Below, piece after piece: positions 54,969 to 64,000 of a stretch of DNA of 64,000 nt. Source of the stretch: Lojkania enalia (Eukaryota; Ascomycota; Dothideomycetes; Pleosporales). The translations under genes were made by a program, and so were the position numbers. Within the stretch, counting starts at the first letter, position 1, and every line of letters begins with the position of its first letter. The stretch lies in assembly GCA_010094045.1 (NCBI GenBank), contig ML986619.1:70858-134857 (forward strand), read 5' to 3'. The notes beneath the pieces were generated by a model. The model did not search any database, was not told where the DNA came from, and saw nothing but the letters and a program-made list of their open reading frames with translations.

Positions 54969-57521
54969 ATGGACGGTTCTCCGCGTTCGTTGAAAAGGAG
55001 GAAGCTCGATACGCCCACTCGTATTGTGTCAAGTCCCCTTGCTAAACAGTCCCCTAAGAAGGCTGTTGGACGACCTTCGACCCGCGCGACGTCATATGCG
55101 AACGGGGAAACGAACGAGAGTGTCTGCAGATCGACGACGAGATCTCATCTCTCAAGGACGGCGGCCACATCCAATAGGACGTTACACGAAGTAGCTGATG
55201 AGGAGGGCTTGTACGACGATATTGACGGGGCATTGAGGGCCAAATCACCTGCGTCTACGCCTACTACTACTCTAGCTTCGAAGAAAAGGAAACAGTCTAA
55301 GTCGAAGTACATTCTAGACCCGTCCTTGCCTCATCCTTTCAAGCGGAAACCGGATATAAATACGGTAGCGAATGGAACAAGTGCGACATCTGAGCTGAAT
55401 GGTGCGACTAATGAGGGAGGAAGCAAGTGGAACGCATCTCGAAACCTTGTAGATGGCATCAGATATAGCGCAACCCACGAACCCGAGATAGAGGACAAGA
55501 TAGTGGTGGATCGTCCAACATCACGAAGGCCCACACAGAGCTCGGAACGATATACTGGTACTACAACGAATAAAATTGGAAAACGAGGTAGGGGTCCGAG
55601 GTTAGGTGGAAGAAAAGCACTGAACGGGGACGAGGCCATCGAAAAGAGTACAAACACCGACGAACTCCAGGAAAATGGGACTACTGGGACTACCCCATCA
55701 AGACTGCGGGCAACTAGGAAGGCTATAGGTAATATAACTGGGCGAAGACTGAGTCCGGCCCGAATTGGTGATGATGGAGCACTCGTCGCAACGCCATCCA
55801 GGTCATCTACAAGAAATGGCGTGACTCCTAACTCTGAAGATGAGCTTGGGGATCGGGAGCACCCTAGCACAGGCAAGAATGCAAAGCAAAGACGACGTCT
55901 GAACCGTACCGATCACATTAGCAATAGAGATGAGGATATCATTGTGGGCCGTGAAGACGAACCAGACGTAGCTGGAGCAATTGAAGACGATGTCGATGTA
56001 GATGGCGCGAGTGTGCTGGACCCTACGGAGCCAAGCCCGTTCAATACTGTTTGTATTCAGCAAAAGAAGGATGTGTCTGCCCTACTGAGTGGTAATCTGA
56101 AACCAGCCCGAGAACTGGATCTTCTCAAATCTATTGTATTGGAGAGGATTACAGCAAAACGGGCTATACCCCTTGTCGGACTTGAAGAAGAGTACAAATC
56201 TGTCTACCAACTTATCGAGCACACTATCACCGCGGGAGAAGGCAATTCTATGCTAGTAATAGGAGCCAGAGGAAGCGGTAAAACTGCACTCGTGAACAAA
56301 GTGCTTTCAGAAGTATCCAAGGATAATAGTGACGACTACCACGTAGTCAGACTAAATGGCTTCATCCACACGGACGATAAGATTGCTCTTCGTGAGATAT
56401 GGCGCCAGTTGGGGAAAGAGATGGACATTGAGGAAAGTGAAGGCGTCAGCAAAAACTACGCCGACACCTTAACAACACTTCTTGCGTTGTTGTCCCACCC
56501 TGTCGAGTTAACGGGTGAGATTACTGAGCATGTAGCCAAGGCTGTTATATTTATCATGGACGAGTTCGACCTATTCGCCATGCATCCTCGGCAAACGCTT
56601 TTGTATAACCTGTTCGATATCGCGCAATCCCGGAAGGCTCCAATTGCTGTACTAGGGCTTACTACGAAGATTGATGTTACAAACAGCCTGGAGAAGCGTG
56701 TCAAGAGCCGGTTTAGCCATCGTTATGTTCATCTTTCACTGGCAAAGACTTTCACGGCGTTCCAGGAGATCTGTAAAGCGTCGCTTATTGTCCAGCCAGA
56801 TCAGCTAAACGTTGAGGAACGATCTATTCTATCATCGGCATTAACAACTACTCCTATTAAGATGATAAAAAAGCCGACGAAACCAGACTTCCTTGGCGAG
56901 TGGAACTCCAACATGGAGGTGGGCTCTTTCATGTTCCCCGCAACTCGGTAAGCATGCTAACTGTCACAGTCTCTGTTCGCCACAAAATCCTTCCTCGTAC
57001 AACAGCTCTCTGCACATTTTTACCTCACAAAATCGGTCTCTACCGTTCAAACTTCCTTCCTCCTTCCCACTGCAACCCTCTCCCCTGCAACATCTCATAT
57101 TATTCCATCCTCTGCTCTCACGCCGCCTGACTCCCGTCTCTCCCTCCTCCCCACACTTTCCACTCTCGCCCTCTCCCTCCTCATCGCCGCCGCCCGCCTG
57201 GATATCATCCATGACTCCGACACTTGCAACTTTAACATGGCCTATGATGAATACGTAACGCTCGCCTCCAAAGCTCGTATCCAATCAGCGGCTGGCGGTG
57301 CTAGTGCAAGCGGGGCAGTGAGTAAAGTTTGGGGTAAGGATGCTGCGAAGAAAGAATGGGAGGGGCTGGCCGAGCTGGGCTTTGTAGTTCCGGTCGTGCA
57401 GGGACAGGCGGGTGGGTTTGGGATGTGCAGGGTTGATGTTGCACTGGAGGAGATTGGAGGTGTGCTAGCTAGGGAAAAGGGTGTTGATAAGGGTTTGGAG
57501 AGGTGGTGTAGGCAACTTTGA
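54969..57521 (+). CDS. orc4: Origin recognition complex subunit 4
   Basis: AAA+ subunit of ORC, which marks replication origins in the nucleus. Exons are 54969-56918 and 56970-57521, with a 51-nt intron containing a stop, giving 833 residues. The AAA+ module starts near residue 395. Walker A is GARGSGKT at about 432-439, Walker B is VIFIMDEFDLF near 530, and sensor-type LGLTTKIDVTNSLEKRVKSR follows. The C-terminal winged helix is rebuilt across the intron (WNSNME/SLFATKSFLVQQL). The N-terminal about 390 residues are disordered and basic/acidic. They carry an NLS-like KRRK, several SP/TP-K/R sites (TPTR, SPKK), and AT-hook-like cores (VGRPSTR near 33-39 and KRGRGPR near 205). An upstream in-frame ATG at 54738 exists; I prefer 54969. 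Confidence 0.93.
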
Positions 57522-58060
57522 GTGAGGTGGAACAGGTGGGAAATGTGCGGTAAGGGGTGAATGGTATTGTCATACGGGATGGGGTTTGGATATTTTTATG
57601 CTCACAGAAAAGGGGAAAATGGCATATTTTGCATAGCGAGCATAGCATTGCATAGCTGGCAGTATTCGTTCTTAGAGCGGAAATATATGGTATTGTCGGG
57701 TTTTCTCGATTGTAATGGGGTTCAATTGTGTGTGTGCTTCTCAATTCTCTACGAACGTGATATCAAGTTTCTAGGCTAGCAATTTAAGGAGGTTCATATG
57801 GTTCCATGCTACAGGTGGCCATATTAAATAGAGTTTGGGATTGATTGTAACGCCGGTGCGATGGCCAAAATACGTCTCTTTGAGATGACAAGTGCCTAAG
57901 TATTTTTCTCTCGACGGCTCTACACGGATTATCTTCCACCCAATTCACCGCTCCCTCCCCCCCAAACAAAACAAAAACCAAACAATTTGCAAGAACTTAA
58001 AAACCGACTCTCGCAACCCAATACATACAATTCACAAGCCAAACGAACCCATCTCCCGGA
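57522..58060. other. Convergent 3' region, orc4 / GDSL esterase
   Basis: 539 bp. An AT-rich stretch and an A/C-rich tract near 57960-58050 are compatible with polyadenylation signals. Nothing else is seen. Confidence 0.55.
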
Positions 58061-59384
58061 CTAACTCCAATACCTCGCCCACTTACTCTCCCCACCCAAT
58101 ACACTCACAAACTCCCTCGCAATAACCCGGTCGGCCTGCTCACTCGGATGCAACTCATCGTACCAAAGATAGCTATCCTTACTCGTCTTCTCCTGACAAT
58201 TGTTTTCTTCAAGATCGCATTGATTAATAATACCTGTGACATTCGCCGGCAATGTCCCATTTAAATAACCCGCCGGGTTCTCCCAAATATCCGTAACCAG
58301 CGCATTAACATCGAAATCTGCAAGTTTAATACCATCCCAGCGTGATATGACCTCGACTTCAAAGGGGGTGCGGTACTTGAAAACGTCATTGAGCGTGGTG
58401 ACGGATGCGTAGATGCGGTAGCTGATTTCCGTGATATTGGGGCCTTTGTCCGGGAAGAATTTTGTGGCGGCAAGTCCGCCATTCTCGGGCGTTGCGTATT
58501 GCGGGAGGAGTTGGAGGGGCGCGAGGTTTAGGAGGACGAAGTAGCGGCCGCCGTTCTGATACAGTGTGTCGATGGTGCTGTATACGCAGTCTACGAAGTC
58601 GCTTAGCGTCTTGCCGGTGGTTTGGGAGTCGGTAAGGAAAGCGTTGTTTCCGAGGTCGTTTGTGCCGATCCATATGGCATAGACGGTGTCGCGAGCCGTT
58701 CCTTTGAAAAATTTGGTGCCGTTGGGGTAGCGGTATTTTGAGTCGGCGGTGAAGGCCGGTAGTTCGTAGCCAGCAATGTCTGGGAATGGAGCGTTGATGG
58801 CGGAGAACCAGCGAGGGGTAATTTGGTTGGAGCATACAGCACCCGAGACAGCGTAGTTATAGAGGGTTGCGTTGTTGTAGATGGAGGCGTAGCGTGACCA
58901 CGTAAGACCACCTGAAGCAGTTTGTGAGCCCTAATGTAGTCAGAATGGTTGATACAGAGCGTATACTGTCTTCATGGCAAATTTTGAGAACGTATAGCTA
59001 AGATACTTAAATACAATCCTCCATTGCTATCCTATCCAAAGCGAAGGTGGCATTGATTAAATCTTAGGAACACGGGGAAAAGACATGTCTCGAGGTTGGG
59101 TAACCCTCCTAAGGAAATTGTGCAGACGAGGGATCTAGCGTTTATCAGAGTAAAGGGCGATGGGAAAACAAGCTCACCAGTGGCTGGTCCCATCCAGTAG
59201 GCGGCGCTGAGCCGTTGTGGTTGATAAAGTACCCTAAGCGATTCTCATCCGTATAACTGTCCCCAAACATCACCATATTCTTGAAGTTTTTGGCACTCCA
59301 TCCGGATCCCCACCTCTGCGCGTGGCCAACAGTAAATGCCAAGTTCAGGACAAGAAACTTTATGGAGGTTGATGAACAGCGCAT
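58061..59384 (-). CDS. Secreted SGNH/GDSL esterase (CE16-like)
   Basis: Extracellular hydrolase of the SGNH fold, 358 residues. Exons are 59384-59178 and 58930-58061, with a 247-nt intron. The signal peptide is FLVLNLAFTVGHAQ after a short polar start. Block I is MVMFGDSYTDENRLGY with nucleophile Ser43. Block II is TASGGLTWSRY..SGAVCSN. Block III is IGTNDLGNNAF. Block V is WYDELHPSEQADRVIA with Asp327 and His330 of the triad. The FGDSYTDE signature and C-terminal DxLHPS are typical of the carbohydrate-esterase 16-like acetylesterases that deacetylate plant cell-wall oligosaccharides, so that substrate is plausible. N-glycosylation sequons are present (NAT, NGT, NVT). The long intron shows no coding signal. 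The reading frame is complete and intact. Confidence 0.92.
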
Positions 59385-61665
59385 ATCGAACGACCGGGCT
59401 CGTGGTAAACCAGCTGAGAAGCCTAAGCCTGGGAAGCGGGGATGGTATAAGTATCGCCGTGAGCATTTGTTCTCGGGATCAATGATAGTTCCATTCCGCC
59501 GCAGTTCCGTGCGAAAAGTATATTGAAGCCAGGGTGGTGCAGAGCCGCGGGAAGAATGAGGGGATGGTATCCCGGTACGAGCTCTGGCTATCCCCGGCCG
59601 TAGGTCCTCAACGCAATTTAGGGAGCGATCGACTTAATATCAGCCTAAATGGGCTATTTAGAATCTAGGAACCTTGCATGTTGTTCATGTATGCCCATAT
59701 AAATAAGTACAATCATAGGCGTGGATGGCAATCTGACTGAGTTGTTCTGGGGGCGATTGTATTTCTCCGCGAGAAAGTTAGATGGTACGGCGAGGCCCGG
59801 TTCACTCTGACAGGGGTTGTTATTTAACTAGATCGGGCAATTGAGCTAGAACGGGACAACATGGCGGTCCATGAGAACGAGAACATGCTGTGCCACAAGG
59901 CCCGGGAATACCTCGGCCAGTATTAGCTGTGCGGGCAAGTGGTCTCGACGCCGGTATGGCAGATAGCGGCGAGTGAATGAATCGTGCGATGGAGCGAGAG
60001 AATGCTGGGGCATTCTTGAATCGCCATGTTGACTCGGGCGCTCCGGTGCGAGTGATGTCGAGGAGCCTGGAAAATGGAGTCTTAGCGGGAAGTTGGGCAC
60101 CATCTACGGCCGGTCGAGGTGCGCCCAGCTGCTTTATCCCCATAGCGCCTCGGTGAATTGGCACAAGAATTGGCGCTCACGTGCGTGCATTGGCATGCGG
60201 TTTCACATTGACGCCCGCTTCCCCGCTGCACGAAGGTCCAAGTCTAGCCAGCTCGTCCTCTGCTTAGGCCGGCCTCGGGTTGTGGGCCACCCATCCCCCG
60301 TCCGTCACTGGTTATGCGACTCAATCCGCATCGGACGATGGCCGTCGAGCTGAACTAACGTCTTTTAGGGAAAGCTCTGGAGAGTTGGTCCCAGATGCCC
60401 AGCTATCACGGACGGGGGACGACGTGGGAGTCCTCTGAGCCCACAACAAGGACAACGATGAGGACAACAACGACACTCACCAGCTCGATAAAGGCGATAT
60501 GCTGGATGGAGGAGTGCGAGTGCTGCGGCAGGGTCCGGCGGAGGCTGGCGGGCTGCGTGTGGCGTATCCCGGGGCGTCAGACGTCGGGCTCTGGCGATAC
60601 GCTACTTCTCCCACGTCGTTGCGCTGGTGACTTCGCTTCCAGAGTGTCGGAGACCATACCTGGCAATCGCCAGTTGATCAGCCCTTCTGCCAATCAAGAG
60701 GGCGCGTCGTGTGCGCAATTCATGCGGATTCTGTGATGAGGCCTTGGGCCAGCAGCGAGGAGGGATGGCGGATGGGGTGTCGTTGACGTAGCCCATAGCT
60801 TCCTTCTGTGATTTGCTTTGGGCAAGCACCATCCATGGTTCCAATATCCCTAGGGCCTGGCCGCACTGCACATTTTCTTCACATCCCACGCTGACATCGA
60901 CCTCGCCCTCGACCCCCTTTTGCCTTTGCGCTTGCCAACCGCCCATCTTGACCAACATGCGTCCAGACCTGCAGCACTTCCCTCAGACTGCTGACCGTGG
61001 TGTCGGATGAATGCCAATCAGCGTTTTGTATACCCAGTCCTGTCGCCTCGAACCGCCCACGACCGTCGCCGCAAATGCTGACGACCGTTGACTGAGCCCG
61101 TGTTTGTCCAGAAACTCCCATCTCTTTAACCGCTTCAGCCCGTTTTTTTGACAGTGCTGAACCCGTCCTCGGCCCTTATCACGACTAGACAACTGATCCT
61201 TCTGCTGGACGAGCGGCGAGCGCGCCTCCTTGAGCTGCCATGCTTCGGCAGCAGTATGCCCCCGCGACGCCACGGGTCCCGTCGAGGACGCACTGCCTTC
61301 TCTCACCGTGAAACGACAAGTTGGACTTCCAAACTGCTCGTCACCAGTTGCATCAGCGGGGATGTGCGGCTGTGCCGCAGTCAGGACGGTACCGTCTCAT
61401 CTACATTCACGGTAGCTAGGAAAGACGCATCTTCTCCGTTTGCGAAGCGATTAGAAGACATTGGGCAATCTAGCTAAGGCATGAATGCAGATGGAAATAT
61501 GCGTTGAGCAAATTGAAAAATCCTACGCCGAGTTTATCCGGAGAAAATAAGGACTCCAATGCTCGCATCAAAAATTGTGGAGTGCTTCCCTCATTCACCG
61601 GCTACCGCCCTGCCGCCTCCTCTATTATCATAGTTCTGTCATTGCCCACATAAGTATACGTCTAC
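59385..61665. other. Gene-free GC-rich interval
   Basis: 2.3 kb. Short frames on all strands overlap and show no motif. The promoter of the esterase lies at its left end. Confidence 0.5.
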
Positions 61666-63064
61666 TCATCCGCGACTACTTCGACGGCCCCACGCAAAGT
61701 ACCTTGGTCGAGGTCAGTCCACACAATGCTTTCGTCCAAAGCATATACTTACACCGGGATGTAAAGTTTCAAGTTGACATCTCGGAGTTCCATTCGAGCC
61801 GCTGATGTCAATGTCTCTACTTGGGCTGCGGTCCAGCCCAACCGTTCTGTCAAGGGCCAGATCGATACGGAATCCAGGAATTCCCCTATCATGTCTATAC
61901 TGTCCCTTCCGATACTAGCTTGGACTGGGTCTATTAACGTCGTCAGAACTATTTCGTCTCGAAAAGGAACACGCGGGTGCAACAGCATGCTTGAATCGAC
62001 AAACTAGCCCTATCCCTGATTACGTTCCGAAGCTTTGAATGGATCATATCAGGTTCCATGAAATCCGCTGAACACTCGAATTGTGATAAGAACTCCCAAG
62101 AAGATATAGTTCTAAGAAGATCTCATAAACTACCTTGGTGCCATGCTCCGATCGGAAGATTAAATGTCGACCCGCCAACATCACGAAGCCCAGCTTCAGT
62201 CATGTACTGTCGTAGTCTTTGCCCGATTCGAGGATCGCGATTTGAGTGACTCTCCATCGCTGCTGCGTACGTCTGGAACCACCGTGTTAGAGCGGACTGG
62301 GTGGTTAGACGCCCACTATCCGATTGAATATTCGGATAATATTCCGCCATTTGAAGCCATCCGTTTGGCTTCAACAGAGACTTCATATCCCGGATATATG
62401 ACGGCCATCTATTTCTCTTGATACCCGGACCAACAAATCGCGAATGGATAAGATCGTAGGCATTCCGTTCGAATACTTCAGGGTCGTTGAGTCTATCGTT
62501 CAAATTGTAGCCGTACAGGAAGAGGTTCGACGGCTGGTCTGATATAAGTAGAGGATATATATCGATTCCTGTCACCTGTCCAATAGACGTCAGTGGTACC
62601 AAGGCCTTCGCTTAAGTCAAATGTCCTAGGAGAATGTCCCCGCCACGAAATACTCCCAGGCTCTTCTATAAATTCTTGTTTCAAGGATCTCGAATAGGAT
62701 TGTACGCACCTCGCAGTCTTCGTAGTCTTCGGCAACTGCAACGGCCCAGTCGCCCCTTCCGTAACCGCATTCGAGGATTTTTTGAGGATCGTTAATCCTT
62801 GGAAAGAACAGCCTATTTCCGCAAAGCCTAAAGATGATATCGTGCTGAGTTTCAAGTCGCTCTTCCTCGCGCTTTGTCAAATTAGCTCGAACGCTTCGCT
62901 TTGCATGCGTGTACGACCGAAGACGTCGATCACGCATGTTGGGGTGAGGGCTAACAACATACCTCGTCTACGGGGACGCAATATATCCGATTGTCGACTG
63001 ACAACTTCTGGAAATCCCGCTCATGGATGATCACCCTCCTGAGATCCTCACGAATATACGACAT
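61666..63064 (-). CDS. LaeA-like SAM-dependent methyltransferase
   Basis: Class I methyltransferase of the fungal LaeA/UMTA type; relatives act in regulation of specialised metabolism or modify small molecules. Proposed exons: 63064-62963, 62871-62710, 62575-62134, 61918-61753 and 61702-61666, giving about 302 residues. The N-terminal unit is EERLETQHDIIF. Motif I is KILECGYGRGDWAVAVAE (glycines at 70-74). Splicing at 62710/62575 gives CEVTGIDIYP, the acidic residue after strand 2. Then come DLIHSRFV, LLKPNGWLQMAEY and FNLPIGAWHQ. The last exons supply MIGEFLDSVSI and end PVYFAWGRRSSRG, matching the family's VYGRK-type terminus. Three of the acceptors used are AAG, and the fourth exon's acceptor is uncertain because intron 3 is 215 nt. 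The Asp expected in motif I (L-D-x-G) is Glu68-Cys69. Confidence 0.82.
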
Positions 63065-64000
63065 TGTCTACTTGAGGAGCAACGTCCGCGTTGTTGGCTG
63101 TTGTAGGCTATAATGGTAACCCTCCTGAAATTCGGGTCTACAGATCAGTTCCGTTTCGGAAGGGCTTGCCAGACTCCTCAATTGGCTAGAGAAAGCCTTT
63201 GCCTCCGGGGCTCGTGTCAACCAATCTCATTCATCTTGGTATGTGGATGGCCACTCACTTGTTAAGACCGCACGGAAAATTTGCACAGTTCGCCGCGTGC
63301 GTGTACAACCACCTCGTCTACCGAACAGCGTGGGCGGGCTTCTTAAGCTGGCTGACGGAAGATAGAACGTGGACGAATCCGGTATCGTGAAGCTTCCGCC
63401 GCGAGCACTCGGCCACAAAAGCTTGAAACATGCTGCAATGCGCTGCAGCAAGCCAGCTCATAACTCGGCAAAAGACGACACTTAAGTCTATCCCACGTTG
63501 AACGAGAGCAGTCTCACCTGACGTGCGCGACCGGGGGAATATTGGATGCTTAAGCTACGCTTCGATATTGCCTTGGGTTGAATGCCGCGCCTCACTGGAC
63601 CCTTTCCGAGGCCTTGATATGCGTCGAATGAGCTGCTGATCAGCCGCCATTGACCCTGGGGACTGACGGCATGCGCCTCTCGGCGAAATGGCGTCGACGA
63701 AGGCCACCGTCATTGTGGGACCAGATCCCGAAGCAAATCCCTGGCGGCGCTGGAGAGAGCAGTCCTCGGAGCCCAAATGGTACGAAAGATGTCCTGAAGC
63801 AGTCCCATCTATCCCGACAGGACCAGCCCTTGACGCAATGAACCGGGAGCTAGCGGCCGATATGTGTGTACAGTCCCGCTTTTCCAGGATGGCAGTCAGA
63901 GAGTCCTGCAGAAATCTGCATTGGAGGGCAGTACCCAACGCAGCGACCACGCTCGGGTAATTCTTTCCTACTATTAACCGCGCTTGGAGAAGATTAATAG
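63065..64000. other. Window-end region, promoter side of the methyltransferase
   Basis: 936 bp. Opposing frames at 63555-63960 overlap on both strands. The plus frame from 63688 has a plausible Pro/Trp-rich start but no motif. It may be the edge of a gene beyond the window. Confidence 0.45.

Noticed and set aside
58386..58911. Long minus-strand frames rich in Arg/Pro within the esterase
   Set aside because: Out-of-frame shadows of the GDSL esterase, which explains the whole stretch with a conserved catalytic triad.
63555..63960. Opposing open frames at the right end of the window
   Set aside because: They overlap fully on both strands and neither shows a domain; the window edge prevents a decision.

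Overview
The window is nuclear DNA of a filamentous ascomycete (Pezizomycotina). The evidence is many short spliceosomal introns (about 42-135 nt) with GT..AG ends and CTNAN branch points, compact genes with short divergent promoters, and a fungal gene set: Zn2Cys6 regulator, Bem1 scaffold, Ecm11-domain protein, Rrn11, LaeA-like methyltransferase and a Pyr4/PaxB-like terpene cyclase. I cannot fix the class from sequence alone. A 165-base run of N marks a draft assembly gap.

Layout. 1-2.4 kb: Zn2Cys6 transcription factor, cut by the window edge, then a GC-rich 5.4 kb without a convincing gene. 7.8-11.7 kb: RING-H2 protein divergent from Rrn11. 12.1-15.5 kb: decayed glyoxalase-fold gene and a lone membrane terpene cyclase. 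16-18.9 kb: Ecm11-domain protein divergent from an F-box-like protein. 18.9-23.5 kb: AT-rich, gene-poor, with decayed repeats. 23.5-41 kb: the housekeeping core, with a multi-pass membrane protein, Bem1, Thp3/LENG8-type SAC3 protein divergent from Vps36, an SDR, and a 1261-residue membrane-anchored protein. 41-42 kb: an 'LPxEIxNxIY' protein. 42.9-45.3 kb: two divergent paralogous secreted proteins. 47.4-49.1 kb: coactosin, an intron-containing tRNA-Asn and a damaged tRNA-Pro. 50.6-54.3 kb: small secreted repeat protein and an MCT-like MFS transporter. 55-57.5 kb: Orc4. 58-59.4 kb: secreted SGNH/GDSL esterase. 61.7-63.1 kb: LaeA-like methyltransferase.

No CRISPR array, intact transposon, operon or complete biosynthetic gene cluster is visible. 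Cell-biology genes dominate: polarity (Bem1), ESCRT-II (Vps36), actin (coactosin), replication (Orc4), Pol I initiation (Rrn11), mRNA metabolism (Thp3) and meiosis (Ecm11 domain). They are mixed with secreted and specialised-metabolism genes. The most original observation is the head-to-head pair of secreted proteins at 42928-45259. They share a module that is itself two tandem copies of a roughly 33-residue amphipathic unit. All exon structures were inferred by eye from splice signals and reading frame.
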